A stretch of 64,000 nt of DNA from Pithys albifrons albifrons (GCF_047495875.1 NC_092464.1:7970737-8034736); one strand, 5' to 3'. Shown: positions 48,101 through 62,280, counted from the stretch's first letter. Numbers and translations: made by a program. The notes: generated from the sequence alone by a model not told the origin.

Positions 48101-51073
48101 ATTCTGATTAGCAGCTGATAAGGACTAGCTGAAAGAGAGGGAGATTGTCCTGGTTTTGTTTAAGCCCTGGAGGGATGTTCAGGTTTAACTTCCAGTAATG
48201 CCAACACACCTAAATTTCTTGTGTGCTGATGGAAGAATTGCCTCTAAAGCTTTTTCAGTGTAAGACATAAAGTTTATTGAAGAATCACTAATGAAGAACT
48301 ACATTTCCCGGTCCTTAAAATTTTAGTGATTGTACAAAAATGAGGCATCCAGCACTTTAAATTATACTTGTAGAGACATTACCACAAATGACTTATTCTT
48401 TCTTACTTCCTTGTAAGCATTTGTTAGATTTGAATTTTGATATGGATATCATGAAGAAGAAAAAAAGAAATCAATATTTTATTCAATAGAAGTTGTCACA
48501 TACATTCTCACAGTTTGGAAATAGAAATTGAAAAGAGTTAGGAGAAAGGTGGAAAACTACACCGTGGTCCTGCCACTGCTGTTTCCAGACTTAACAATTT
48601 AACCAAGGCTATAACAACATTTATATGAATGCTGGCTGTACTTAACTGAGAAGTAGCTGTCCTTGCAGAGGCTGGAGTGCACAGATGCACTCAAATGGTA
48701 AAACAAGATGATAAAATGTAGGTGTTACCAAAGGAAAAGTGTATGTTTACATTGTGTGGTAGAAAACGTAACTACTGCCCCATGGGTTGTTTGAAAGCCA
48801 GCATGTATGATCTTGTCAGCAGTGCTGTGTGGGATGCGCCACATACTCTTCCATCTGCTCTACCACAGGAACAGGAATGTGCCATAGGTCTCGTATAGTG
48901 TCTGCCAGCACCTCAGGCAGTGGAACTGGACAGGCAATACCTTGGCTCCCATCATAGTCAATGGCCCACAGTCAGCAGTCTGGAGAGTGAGGGAGGCCAC
49001 TGTAAGGATACTGTGGACTGGCTGCTCCTTGACTTGCTCCTTATATTTCATTGACTTCTTTTTACTAGATCCCTGTTGACTACAATAGGAATTTAGACAC
49101 CTGGTACACATATAAACACATATAAACACCTAAATGTAGACATCCTAATCTCAAATTGCATCCCTCTTGTAGCATCAGCCTTGTCTACTGTGTTATGAGT
49201 TGTCAGTGAGGGTAAGAAAAGCTGTGAAGAATTATGGTATTAAATTCTTGCCTGCCATTTCCCAGGACATTTCTTGTGGGTCCAGATGGATGGCTGAATA
49301 CTAGAATGTAATCGGCATAGCTGAGAGTGATTTATCTATAAAAATACAAGACACAGCAGTGAGAGCTTAGGGGAAAAATTGCTGGGTCTGTTTTCCTAAA
49401 ATTCAGGTTTCAGAAGAAATTTGTTTATTCTGATCAGGGTAATTGTGGCAGCAGACTTAGACTGATGTCTGCATTTCAATCTTGATGAATCCTTGGAGAG
49501 GCAGCCTGTTGTCTGGACCAACAGAAAAAGGATGCTTAATGTGAATTTGAAGACACCTTTATTATTTTTTTTTAATCCTAGTCAATCCAAACAAGTTCTT
49601 TTGAAATAGGTGAATAAGGATTGCAAAAATGCTGCTATGGATTGCAAAAATGCTGCTATCAGTGCACAAAAGGTTTATGAATCATTATGTGGAGCAGAAG
49701 GCAGATGCAGAGAAAGTAGGCAAGGTTAAATCATGCTTTGCCTATAATTGTGAGCAGGATATCAATGTCGGTGTCTCTAGGTTCCTTTGGGAACTCTGTC
49801 AGGCATGGTAGAAACATTAGCTATCAGCTACTCCTCAGGCCATGCCTTAGTTTGTAAATATTGCTCTAAAGAAAATAAATTCAATCAATAATGTGATCTT
49901 GTGTTGAAAAATACACTGCTTTCTGTTGATACCATAGATTTTTTGCACAGAAAATTCCCCTCCCCTTACTGCTCCAAGAACTCAAGGTGGGGTATTTACT
50001 TCATTTTTCAAAATGGGGACAAAGGCTCATTCTCCACTCCCTTAAACATGGGTTTAATGCCAGCATGGTGGCATTTCCCTTAGCCCTGTTGTCATAACAT
50101 CAGTGGGCAAAATTCAGCACATAACTGACAGCAAAGAAAATTCCAGCTGTGTCAGTATTGTTAACAGCTCTTGTTACACAGTGAGTCTTAGCACTGTTAA
50201 GTCTTACCACTTAGTTCTACCCTGGCTCTTTAATATTTAGGAAAGAACAGCTAAATTATTTAGACCTCTGAGAGAGGCAAATGTTAGGAAGGCTATTTTG
50301 AGGGAAATATAGTTATTTTAGTAATTTTTTTCTGGTAGAGAGCTCTGCCTTGTCATATTTAGAGGGTTTTATTTATTTAGTTATGGCTTTTAAAGAAGGT
50401 ATGTTTTTCTACTTCTAAGGCTCCTTCTCCTCACCTGCTCTGAACAGGTCTCAAGCCTGGCTGGGAATCATGATGGCTGTGTGTAATTTGGTTTTATCTT
50501 TTGGCAGCAGCATATTAACTATTTTCAAATAAACCCCAGATGTAATAATGAGTTTCATACTGAATTCTGTGCCTTTCTCTACTTAAACTTCTTTAATTTT
50601 TGTTGTGCTGTGGAGAAGCTGTATGATTTTTTTTCTTTAGGGAAAATAAACATTTTTGGTCCTGACTCTTCCATTTTTTCCTGTCCCTTGATTTGTAGGC
50701 TGTACTATAGTTTCAGTTCAGTTTTTGCTGAAATGTTTTGCACTTCTAGTGGGTTTGTATATTTTCAAGATGAGAACCAATGTCAAGCTTGCCTTTTTTT
50801 TTGATCCCCTTGAGGTTTTAAACTCAGATCTTGGCCTCTCTTTGGGAGGTTCAATGGCCAGTATGTGCACCCATTGACTATTGTCTTAGTGTCTGAGGGG
50901 TTTTTGTTTCCAGCCTGAGATTCCCCCTATGAGGGAACTGTTTCCAGAAGGGCTTTAGTCTCCCACAGAAGAAGAATGAAGCCATTTATTTGACAAAGTT
51001 AGATGTCTGCAAATCACTTTTTAAAAATCCTTATCGAAAATACATACAAATTTTTTAACTGTAGGAATAATCT
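45131..51073. other. Intronic DNA, nothing recognised
   Basis: Single-copy A/T-rich sequence. An exact octamer ATTTGCAT lies near 45519-45526, and a 21-bp tandem duplication at 49618-49659. No exon or repeat family is recognised. Confidence 0.6.
49618..49659 (+). repeat. Exact 21-bp tandem duplication
   Basis: The 21-bp unit beginning GGATTGCAAAAATGC and ending GCTGCTAT occurs twice back to back with no mismatch. Perfect identity suggests a recent event or an allele difference. Confidence 0.95.
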
Positions 51074-51133
51074 TTTGTTGTTGTTGTTATAGCTGTAGTT
51101 GTAGTTGTTGTAGTTGTTGTTGTTATTGTTGTT
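51074..51133 (+). repeat. Imperfect (TTG)n microsatellite
   Basis: TTG units are interrupted by TAT, TAG and CTG variants over 60 bp, an ageing trinucleotide array. Confidence 0.92.
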
Positions 51134-54100
51134 AAAAAAAAGCTCCATTTCATAAGAGGAAAGAATTTACCATCACATGCATTTCCTCTGCCCCTTTCCA
51201 TCTGAAAAGGCTTAAGCTGCAACTGTTTAGTTTTCAGTTTCTTCTCTAATTCTCTTTAAAAGTTCCTTTCACAGTGCACTGCAGAAGGAAAAAGAAAAGA
51301 AAAGACGTGGAGATATTTTATATGCTAAGGAGGCTACTTCAGACAGAGGCAATTAACTGGCACTGTACAACTCATACAAGAAAATCAGGAGATGTGAACT
51401 GAAGATCAGTCTTTGAAAATGTAGTTAAGAGGCAGAGCTTGAAAGCCTCCTGCTGCAGCAGACTGGGCTGAGGACATGGTGGTTTGATCCTGGGTCCTAA
51501 GCAGTTTCCTTACTGCAAATCAAGATGAGGTTGACAGAGACTCAGATTGATGGGAATGGAGTAATTTTGCTCCATGCTTGATGGAGGCAGTCCAGAAGTC
51601 ATAGACTACATAGAGGTAGTCTGTGATATTTTTAATTTTTCCATATCTCACATAGGGACTAATGTACTTCACTCATATGAGAGAAACAGCAATATGTTTA
51701 TTGACATAAACCAACAATTTATTGAAGTTTGGTTGGACAAAATTTGATGGCAAGGTACATTTGATTATTCACTGCATAGAGGATAGGGTTAGACAGAACT
51801 GTTAAGGAGACCCTGCCATTGAGTCATGAAATTTAGAAGTATTCTAAAGTCCTCCTCAGAGTGGAGTTCAGCGTGACTAGATCCAGACTCAGTACCAGAT
51901 TTGGTCAATGGTTCATGTCTAAAGAAGTGTAAGTGCACAGGCAAGTCTTTATATCATTTAGCTAAGATTTCATCATTTCAGTGGTCTTATTCCCAACTCA
52001 CTTACCAAGTGTCTGATGTGATAAGGATTGTCTCAACCTCAATGAGTAACCTTGACTGTGATTTAAGTATTGATGGAGAATTGAAGGTCATTGATCTTCT
52101 TACCTTATCTTAGAGAAGATTTGAGTTTCTGTGTGATTTGTCCTGGTGTGTATCCTCTCTTGAAAATACCTGGTGTTCCAAATGGTCTCTATTCTACTCA
52201 CTTTCCTAATTAGTATGGTTTTGCAGGTTGGTTAACAGAGATTTGGGGTGGTTAATTATGCAGATTATTTGCTCACGCGTTGTTGACCCAGAGATGTTAT
52301 TTCTTTGGTAGAGTCTGAGCTATTTCTTCCTTTCTTCCTTTTGCTCTCTCTTAACAATCAATCTACTCTATATTAAGTGTGGATTGCTGATCTGGCGATC
52401 TCAGGAGCTACTTCTGCTAACCAGACCTATTATCTTTGTTTCTGTAGATGAAATTTGTGGCCTAAAGGCTGTGGGTTCTGCCACCTTGTGCAGAAGCTTC
52501 TCTAGTTTTGAGCATGTTTTATTCAGTGATTTAGGTAGATGTCATTCATAATAGAAAAATTTCAGTACTTGTTTGAAAGATGCAGAATAAAGTCAGACAT
52601 TGTAGCATTTGTACCTGTAACACAGGCTGCCCATGCATGGATGTGTCTAATAAAAGAACAGAGGCTGCATCTCTCAGTAATAATGCAGTACCTTAGCCTG
52701 TGCTGGCACGTTTTGGTTTGAAATACTTGCAGGCAAAGCTCTGACCAGTCCTGAAGCTTTTCTTGCAACATTAGTTTTGGTCTAAGCACACCAATGTGTG
52801 TGGAAACTGCCCATGCCCCTGCCCTGCACAGAAATCAATTGAAGTAGTGTAGAAAGGGGCTTTTTATCCTCACAATATCAAGAGAGGCTCACTTCAAGTC
52901 TAACACCACAGAACAAACAAGTGATTAACGGTGTCATTGGATCTCACCCTTTTTTTGCTCATTCAGGGTTTTTACCCAAGGAGCCAGGATATGTAAAAAT
53001 CTGTAAAGGATGAGGTTTCAATTTTGTGCTGTTTTTGTGTGTGAGTCAAGTGCTGAGACTGGAGCTGATAAAAAGTCAGATTTTGTCTTTTCTTCATAAT
53101 TTTGTCAAACTTGGTATGATTGCATAAACAGAGCTTGTTTTCTCAATCTGGCTTTTCCTTTTGGAAATCTGGAAAACCTCTGCCAGATCTTGTTGAAAAA
53201 CATATGGATCCTAAAACTTCTTTGATTGAGGAATGAGGCAGTTGTTTGCTTTTGCATTAGAAAGAAAAAGAAATTCACAGCAACAACAACAGGAACTGTT
53301 GTTTTGGGACTAAACAGCTCTCCATCTATCCCTGGTTTCAACTCTTGGTCTGAGCAGAATTCCTGAGCATTGATCTTCATTCTTGGCAAGAGTTTTAGTG
53401 TGTATGTAGCCATGCACATCAGTCTGGAGCAAACAAAGCATTATAGGAAACAAGATTCAAGGAAAAAATTATAATAAATACATTTATTGACGGTGATGGA
53501 AAGCTGTAGGTCTGTGGCAGAGGCTTATCCAAAGTCAAGATGCAAAGCCTGCTATCAGGGAGCTGAATGTGCTGTCAGATAAACAAAAAACACTGTAGAA
53601 GGCAGTACATTTATAGTAACATTCAGAAAGATAATATACTCCAGATAAGAGGCAAACATCCTAATACAGAGAGAATTGCTCTTCCTTACAATGAATATAT
53701 GTCTTTTCCAACAGCAATGCTAAATTTGTCTTACTGGCTCAATTCTGTTCTTTTTGCTTGCTCTTGTGAACAGTATTTCTAACACAATTAATTAAGCAGA
53801 TTAGTTTGTGGGGTTTTGCCAGCTTCTGTAGTGTTTCTCCCAGCAGAAGTGGTCATTGGCTAAAAATTCTTCAGAGAGGGGCAAGTGTTGGCAGGAAGAA
53901 GCTGCAGTTCCTGCAGGGACTTGTCTGGGGCTTCAACTTAAAATGGAAATGTCATCAGGTTGCTGCAAAGATGCTTTTTCCCCAACACCAACATCCCAGA
54001 TGTGCTCCCACATTATTTGAAATTCATGGAAATTAGATATTTATAGCACCGTGCTCATTAATTCAAATAGAAAGAGATCCCAAATAGTAAGCAAATATTT

Positions 54101-57100
54101 TCAACTTTCATGTGTTCTTCCAAAACAGCCTATTCTTAGCTTAGTCATTTCAGGTTGTGATCAAACTGGATTAAGATATGCCTTCATATGTAGTGACAAG
54201 TTTGACACAGTGCTTTGAAACATGGAGGGATAGTCAACTGATTTCCATGGCTATCAAAGAATTTCCTTGTAATTAGCAACCAGAAGCATGAAAGGATTTG
54301 TTGCAGCAGGGATAAATCTTTAAATAATGCCAGCACATTTCCCAAACCTAGTCTCATACTGGCCTCTGTGGTTAAGGCAAATGAGCAGAAATAGAAATGA
54401 ACCAAAGGAAAAAGTGGCACTGGAGAGAAAGGAGTAAAAATTAAGTATCTTTTGAGTAGATACATGTCAGAGAATTTCTCTGTGTTCGAATCACAGTAGC
54501 CTTGTATTTGAGATTTGTGCTAGACATCTCTACTGTTCATCATACCCCCAAATAAACAACAAATAATGTGTGAAACATGGATTCAGAGATGCAAAATATT
54601 TTGCACACAATCCCTTTGCAGGTCAGTGGCAGAAGGTGGGTGAGAAGCTTGTAGATCCCCAATTCCTACTGCTCAGACAGTACTGGTTCATCTCAGCAGC
54701 TGCTGTCTGGAAGGGGAAAGGCAGAGCCCCACATGGCTTTCCTGAGAAGTTTTTGGTCCTGAGAGCTCTTGCCAGGGAATGGCTGGGAACACCTGGGTGC
54801 CTCTAGCTGCTGCTGTTGGACCAAAAACTGGCAGGAAGATGTAGCTTGGAACATTTAAGCCTGTTTAGGAGATGTGCATGTGCTTGGTACCCTGAAACAG
54901 GCTTTTAGGGGAGGTCTTATACAGCTGACTGATAATTGTGCTAAGAAGTTTTCCTGTGCCAGGAGGGGACTGTTTCCAGCTGATCATGAACTGCAGAGGA
55001 AGAAGTCGCCTTGAGTGTGCAGAGCAGATTTCATCTGCGCTCTGGAGAAATACAGGTGCTGCTACCTGGTGCACCTGAGGGCTCTGGCATAAACCAGGAT
55101 GGCAGGATCCTGCTTCAAGCCTCCAGTGTGCTAGGCAAGACAATGACCATCACCTTAAATGATTTTTGATCCTTTCTGGACCAAGTCTGTTAGGTCTCTG
55201 TCAGCAGAAGGCTGAGTTATCTCTCGTGGCCTGGGTACCAGCAGTTGGATGGGAGTCCTGTGCCACTGCAGTACAACTTGTTCCTTTCCCTGCTGCACTC
55301 CTCATGTTACTCTTCGATTGCTACCCTGTAAGCTGCCAGCAACAGCCTTTGAACTGAGTGTTAGTGGGACTGAATTAACTGTCCCTGGTATCCCCAAGCA
55401 CAGTGCTCCCTTCTCTGCCACTTCTTCCCTCTGTGGGATCTCTTCTGTAAAGCCTGGTCCTTATGGAGGGGCAGCAGGAGGAGGGTACGTGATGTCCCTG
55501 TGCAGAACAGCCTGCACATTTCTGCTCCTGCAGACTGATGGGCTGCCTCGACTCCAGCAGATTAAATGTGCCTGGGACAGTTCTCAGACACTGAAGCCAT
55601 CTGGCATGTGCTGCCTGCATCTCTATTGCTGAACTCTTGGAGCCTCCCCAGGAAGAATGACATTTGCTTTTTTGAAATGGGCCAGTACCTGTGTTAATTC
55701 CCAGCGCACCCAGGAGTTGCTTGGAGGGGCACTGAGTATCAAGGGCCAAAACCATGCCTGTTACTATGTTAACAATTTAACTTTGTAAAGGCCTCGGTAC
55801 CACTGCCCACAAATGGTCCTTGACTCTGGTTAGTTTATTAACAGAGACATGTGACCCTTTTTTCTCTCAGGGGACCCACAGTCCATGCCCAGTCTTCCTG
55901 GGTGCACAGGGGGCAGGAAGATGAAGCCATAGTGAAGAGAACTATTCTTAAAATCATGCAGTTTCCTGATTTCTCTATATGGCTCCAAGCTAGGACTAAA
56001 ATCCAGAGGAAAATTTGTCCTGTAGTGTTTCACTCTCACAAGTCAGTATTTCATGGCATCTTTAGAGAATGGCAAAATGAAAGGACTGAAAATGAATTGC
56101 TCCCAAAGGCACCTTGGTTTGTTGTCAGTGCCTTTTCAAGGTAACCACTCTGTTACTTAGATGTTGGAGGAGCTTGGGCAAAGCTTCTTTAAAGACTTAT
56201 GAATGGATAGATTGTGTGTCAAAATGCAATTTAAAAGTAAAAAGGCACATAATAAAAACAATATCATTCCATAACTCTTAGTACCATTAAGCCAGTCAGC
56301 AGGGGATGCAGAAGTCACCCAGGAAAGAAAAAGCATGATAATTTTTTTAGAAGAACATAGGCAACTAAATTACTTTGCAGCTTCCAACCATCTGGGGAGA
56401 AAAATAAAGTTCCTTCATCCTTGCTTAAAGTGATGAATAGAAACTGCAAAAAAGACTGGGTTTTTGTATTTCTGGTCTGCATGTTAATTCAGAGCCTGGA
56501 GCTGGTGAATTCTGCATCGACTGAGCATCGTTAGCAGAGAGTACGTGCTGGGAACTTGTGTCTGTAATACAGTCTGAATAGTTTCATTCTATTGGAAGTG
56601 GTTTTTAATGACATACTGAGAGGAAGAACTCTAGTCTGGTTTTCAGGGAGATTGAGGTGTTAAGTGATCACAACCTGTGTGTGAGTGCACAATTGCTTCT
56701 CTTGCTTCTCTCCAGTAGCTTTTTGATTCAACTGCCCAATATCAACTAGATTTGATGGAAGGTGAGACAAGATTCATGAAAATCAATGGTTTCATAGAGT
56801 AGAAAGACTTTTTGTGCCTCCACCATATAGAAGGCAGTAGTACGGATTTACTCACTGAGACACTGGAGGCTCTGTACGAAGGAGAAATAGGAATGCTGTA
56901 GCCAAGGAAGAAGCATCAACAGGAGCTGATACCTTGTTAGACATCAGAGAATGTAGCCATGAGCCACAGAGCCATGGAGGACAAAACTTTAGTTCCATTG
57001 CCCAGGGTGCTAATTTTTTTCCTCTTGTTTTTCGTTCTTTCTGCTCTTCCAGACAACAATATAAAGTTATTTTAAGGGCTATGAGTAACTAACAAATAAA

Positions 57101-58062
57101 GAAGATGTGTCAACCTGCTTAACACTTCTGGAAAGCTGTCCAGCAAAGAAATCACTAGCAAAATTCCTACCATTTAGAGCATGCTGCTTTCCTTAGGCAA
57201 CAACATAATGCTGAATTATCAGGTGTCCATGTCTTCCTTTGGACTTGTGGGCATTCCTTCTGTGAGGAAAGATTGGACCCTTTAAGGGTGAGAAGCAGCT
57301 ATTGCTGTGAGAATTGGCTGTGCCATGAACAGGTCATGGGCCATTTGAAATGCAGTCTTTCACTTGTGCCCTCAAGACCAGCAGATAAAAGGGAAGTGTG
57401 TAGTTTTTAGCAGGTCTTACTCATTTTTAGGGTTATTTTTAATGTCTCATGAGTTGTTATGAGGGGTTGATTTCTTGGGCAAGTGACCCCTGCACAAAGG
57501 CCAGGTCTATGAGACTTGCGGTGATCCATTGGATGCTGAGCTAACACTTACTCATGACTCCATTGACAATACAAGTGGCAATGGAAGAAAAGCAGTTTCA
57601 GAAGAAGAAATTGGGCAGAAAAAAATTCTGTCTGGGGCCAGAGTTAGAATCCTTCAGTGCCTTTCAATAGTGTTGTTATGTGCTCAGGAATTAGAAGAAG
57701 CATTGGAAACAACTAACGAGCAGTTTGAGCCATCATCACAAGATGTGATTTTACACGTGAGTGCCATTTACCCAGACACATCCTCAAATAAGGATTTACA
57801 CACTTTCTCCCTTTGCATGAGTGGAGCTCTTACTGTCATCCTTTATGACTCTTCAAATTATTGCTCCTTACCATCCTTCATTTGTTTCCCTGCTCCTTTC
57901 CCGTCTGCCTGTCTGTCTGTGTACTGTCTACTCTCCGGAATTTGGCTTGAGATTTCTGGTGCACAAGCTCTTCCTGTTGTGATTTATATAGCACAATGAA
58001 CAATGGATCAGAGCCCATACTTGATGAAAGTATGGTATTACTTTTATAATGGTCATACTTTA
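51134..58062. other. Intronic DNA, nothing recognised
   Basis: No supported gene or repeat family. An A/G run (AAAAAGAAAAGAAAAG) lies near 51289-51304. The longest frame (57529-57999) has no early ATG and no recognisable domain. Confidence 0.6.
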
Positions 58063-58086
58063 GACACACACACACACACACACACA
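58063..58086. repeat. (AC)12 microsatellite
   Basis: Twelve AC units followed by A-rich sequence. Confidence 0.96.
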
Positions 58087-59451
58087 AAAAATTACTCCTT
58101 ATTTATTTTTAAATTAGAAGAAAAATGTGAACTCTGTGGAATTTTGATAAAGAATTTCCCAGGCAGAGTTGCTTGTGGCTTTTTTGTTTTATTTTGTGGT
58201 AATATTTTCCCCAACTACATAGAAATTTTACCCAAAGTTTTATATTTCTCATTTTCCTTGAGGATAGCTGAAGTTTGGCTAGCACTTTCTCATGTCCTAA
58301 GTACCACTCCTGCCTTATTTCTTGAATCTTTTTTAGCATTGGCATCATTTTGGTAGCAACCTTCTCAATTCCATTCCAACCATACCCATATGGTAGAATC
58401 TTCTCCAACTTCCTACTGTTAGCTTGGTTAACAGGAGCAGCATTTTACTCTTGATGCACAAACCTGATTCTCTTTGCCACAGGGAGTTGTGTGCTTGGGT
58501 TCATCCAACCTTACTGACAAATTTAAGTGAGAAGTCTGGTCCCCTCCAGGCTGTCTCTATAGTCAGTGGGGTTTGACGGACATGCCCAAAAACAATTTTC
58601 CTCACCCGATATATGAAACATTCTTCACAAGCCTCCACGCCAGAGCTTCCAGCCTTGGCCTAGGCAGTGTCAAAGTTTGGCCATTGTGTTTCTTGTGCTG
58701 GAAAATGGTTGCAAAACACTCACATATTAGGAAGATAGACTGGTGACTTCACTGCTGGCTTGATTTCTATTATAATAAGAAACAAGGCATTCAGTAAAGT
58801 GTTTTTTTGATTTATAGCTTGTGGTTTGGGGCTGCATTGCTGCAGTTTAAAGGGTTAACACATGGGAGCTTTCCTCAGTATGAAAGCAAAGACTAGGTTT
58901 AATATATTTAATAAACTTAAAAACATGGTCAGTAGATCAACAAGTAGATCATCAATGGGAATACATGATTTACAAATGAAGATGCACAATCCATGATCTT
59001 TGGAGTCATCTGAAGTGCAGTGGAAGAGGAAGCTGTGATAGCTTATCACCCAGGGCAGAAACTGGCTGACTGGCACAAGGGTTTGATGATGGAGTAGAGT
59101 GATTACAGTATTGGATTGAAACTACCTTGGCAGGTGGGCTGTAGTTTGATCTTTTTTGGAGAAGCCATAGCTGAACTCAAGGGAAACCATTCTGGGTGTA
59201 GACTGTAGCTAGAGAGCACTCCTAACTTAGTGCCTTGAGTCAGGAGCCAAAATTCAGGTGGGATGACTCTGGATCATTCTTTATTTTTTTATACACTTGA
59301 GAAAACTAATATGCATGTCCCATGACTTCTGCCTGAAGCATTGTTAGACACCAGATCAGTAATTCTTGGGTCAGAACCACCTTGCGGAGAGTGCATGTGT
59401 GTGTATGTTGAAGGAAGGGATGGGTCAAACCTCACAGAGGTGGAGTGACAT

Positions 59452-60036
59452 TGTATCCCTCATGGCAGCCTCTGGGGCCCACATGGGCAAGCCCCAGAGG
59501 AGCTGTGAGTCACAAATAGCCCTGGAAAACTAACACCCCACACCTCCTGGAGCCTCTGACCCAGCCTCAGATTGGCCCTGCCCTTCACCCTGGCCTGGAA
59601 CCTCAGAGTGGCCAGTGGGTCAGAGGCCTCGCCTGGAGGGTTTGGTCACAGAGACCAGAATAGATAAAACCAAAGGCATTTGGGTGCCACAATTCATGAC
59701 CCTGCTGTCTGAACATGTGAGAGCTTGTCTGCCACAAAGTTCCAATGGCAGCTCAATAATCTGTCTCTCCCTCTTTCTTCATCTCTCTTCTTGCTCCCTC
59801 TGCTTCCCTTTCTTTGCTCCTTTCCTGATGCTTTGGGTGGTTTGGAGATGGAGAGATTAGATTTTGTGGATTAGAATGTGCTGGATTGGTATTGTGATGG
59901 AACATTTTGCTTAGTTTGTGTAGTGCCCTTTTTGAACTTTTGCCAAGTGTCCATATTTTCTCTCCTAAATTAATAAAGATACCTCTTGGGAATGAGTCTG
60001 CAGCTTATTCTCTTGACACTATCTTGAGGTATTACA
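59452..60036 (+). mobile_element. Probable ERV LTR
   Basis: The segment starts TGTATCCCTCATGGCAGCC and ends GAGGTATTACA. It has a GC-rich U3-like half, a CT-rich run (59761-59826), TAATAAAGAT (AATAAA at 59972-59977) and about 59 bp of U5-like sequence before the CA. It contrasts in composition with the neighbouring intron. The 585-bp length is typical of avian LTRs. No target duplication or internal viral genes were identified and the family is not recognised, so the ends are provisional. Orientation is the same as the host gene. Confidence 0.5.
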
Positions 60037-60040
60037 GAAC

Positions 60041-60088
60041 CATATATATGTGTGTGTGTGTGTGTATATATATATATACACATATATA
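60041..60088. repeat. Compound (TG)n(TA)n microsatellite
   Basis: ATATATATG is followed by about nine TG units, then (TA)7 and CACATATATA. It sits just after the LTR-like element. Confidence 0.95.
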
Positions 60089-61813
60089 AAAGTAAAACTC
60101 CTGGCTGAGTCCATGAGCTTGCAGCTCCCGGGGCTGGAGTGGTACAAGCATCCACTCCACATTTTGCATCCAATATTTTTAAAACCTATCAGGTTATGTC
60201 TGAGTTTCAAGGGAGACAGAATCTGCCAATATGTCTAGAGAAGTAATGTTTTATTGAAGTTACTCGATTGCTGTTTAATACATTCTTTACCATGGTACTC
60301 CTGGGAGGCAGGAATGTCCTTTCACATTTCTGCAATCGCAAACTGTGGCATAAAGTTTCTTGTCCAAGGTATTTCAGGAGGCTTCTGCTGGAAGGACACT
60401 TGAATCAAGGTCCAACACTCACTTCTGAATCTGTATAAGATGAAATCTTAGGTTCTTTCCTGATTGTTTGGGAATAGATACAAAGGTGGGTTACTTTTGA
60501 CCAGGACATATTCAGCACTTTGAAACAGCTTCTGTTGTAACCTCAGAGTGATGGTGGACACGGGCAGAGTTAGAAGCTGTTTGTGTAGTTCACTGATTTC
60601 AGAAAAGGGTTAGAATTTATTAACCAAACTTTGGGGCTGACAGAACTAGACAGAATTTGTTCTTAATCAATAATACTCAATGTTCAGACTCACATCTGTC
60701 AGGTTTTGTCTTTTGCTGTTTGTCAGTTTCTCTTCCAAACTCTCTCTGTAGTTAATAATTTAAATTTCGTAGGCTGTTTTTCTCTGCAGTGCATCCATTG
60801 AAAGCACACAGGAGCTTTCCTCGATATGATAACAAAGACTGGGTATAATATACCCAGAGAGGTCTTATCACTTTCTTGCAGTGTATAGCAATTACAGTAG
60901 CACTTTTGATTTATGTTATATCCTCCTAGCAACCACATATTTTGTTTGCCTCCTTCATTTTAGCTGCACACTGAATTATCAGATTTGGGATTTTTTTTTC
61001 ACAGTAAAAGTCCTTAATCTCTTAAACAGCTCCAAACCACTTTCCTGGTCACTGTGTGAAATATTCTCATTTTTATAATGTTTTCTCTTTTATTGTTATT
61101 ACTGCTGTCTCCCCCTCCCCCCAACCCCACACCTTATCTACACCTGTTACTGTCTTCATTTTTGCATGAACTTTAAGCTTGATCATTTTATTGATATCTG
61201 ACTTCCTTTTTTAGATTTGAGGCATTGATATAGGTGCCCTATGTCTACTCCAAATTGATATTTGCAAAATTACCAACCCTATCCAAATCTTCTGTGTGGG
61301 GTGAATGCTGACACCTGGAAAGTGTTTACTCCATCCACAGCACTTCCACTGTTTGTGCTGCTATTGCATTTCTGCTGTGATTGCCTTCGAGGGAAAAAGC
61401 ATTTTCCCCCTCCCATTATCCTCTGGGAAGAGAAGCACCATTCAGAAGAGCTCATTTCTGTGGAGTGGGTGCTAATTTATTATGGTGTTCTAAATTTATA
61501 TATAAACAAGTGTTAATTTGAGAACAGGTGGCTTTTATAGTGCCAGAACCATCTGTAGGGGACTGGTTCTAATTTCATTTCTTTATTTCAGTTTCTATTT
61601 CTAGAACACAGCTATCACTGTCATAGTCAGTGTGCAGCCAGGTGGGAAAAGCCAAAGACCCACTGGGTGTGGAGCTGCAACTTGATTGCTGCTGATATGG
61701 AAGCAGTTTTCCCACCTGAATTGCTCTGAAGGCATTTCTCCCAGTCCTGCCATTTCCATGCCATAGTTCATCTCCACAGTCTCAAATCTTACGGCTTCAT
61801 CCTGACAAAGCTT
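60089..61813. other. Intronic DNA, nothing recognised
   Basis: A/T-rich single-copy sequence with a C-rich run (CCCCCTCCCCCCAACCCC, 61112-61129). No exon or repeat family recognised. Confidence 0.6.
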
Positions 61814-62264
61814 GTCCAGAGAAGGCCAACAAACCTGGTGAAGGGTCTGGAGCACAAGTCTAATGGGGAGTGGCTGAGGGAGCTGGGGAGGTTTAAGTGG
61901 AGAAAAGGAAGCTTGAAGGGAACCTTATCACTCTCTACAACTACCTGAAAGGAGGCTGGAGGCAAATGTGGGTTGGTGTCTTCTCCCAAGTAACAAGCAA
62001 CAAGAGAATGGGAAATGGCCTCAAGCTGTGCCAGTGGAGGTTTAGATTGAATATTTGGAAAAACTTACTCACTGAAAGGGTTTTCAAGCACTGGAACAGG
62101 CTACTCAGGGAAATGGTGGAGTCAGCAATCCTGGAGGTATTGAAAAGACGTGTAGATGTGACACTGAGGTACATGGCTGAGTGATGGACCTGGCAGTGCT
62201 GGGTTAGCAGTTGGACTTGATAAGCTTAGAGGTCTTTTCTAATCTAAAAGATTCTGTAATTCTT
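61814..62264 (+). repeat. CR1 LINE 3' part, plus strand
   Basis: Characteristic CR1 blocks run in order: GTCCAGAGAAGGCCAACAA, GGTGAAGGGTCTGGAGCACA, GAGTGGCTGAGGGAGCTGGG, ACCTTATC...ACCTGAAAGGAGGCTGG, GGTTTAGATTGAATATT, AGCACTGGAACAGGCTAC, and the 3' terminal AAAGATTCTGTAATTCTT. This is the end of ORF2 plus the 3' UTR of a 5'-truncated copy, about 450 bp long. It is diverged and noncoding; the 95-codon frame inside it is a remnant. Confidence 0.93.
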
Positions 62265-62265
62265 A

Positions 62266-62280
62266 AAACAAACAAACAAA
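62266..62280 (+). repeat. (AAAC)n after the CR1 3' end
   Basis: A short AAACAAACAAAC run directly follows the CR1 terminus. Confidence 0.75.

Noticed and set aside
57529..57999. 156-codon frame in intron 1
   Set aside because: It begins at TTG, has no ATG in its first half, shows no domain, and has no clear acceptor or donor in frame.
61941..62184. Small frames on both strands near 62 kb
   Set aside because: They are remnants of CR1 ORF2/3' UTR sequence.
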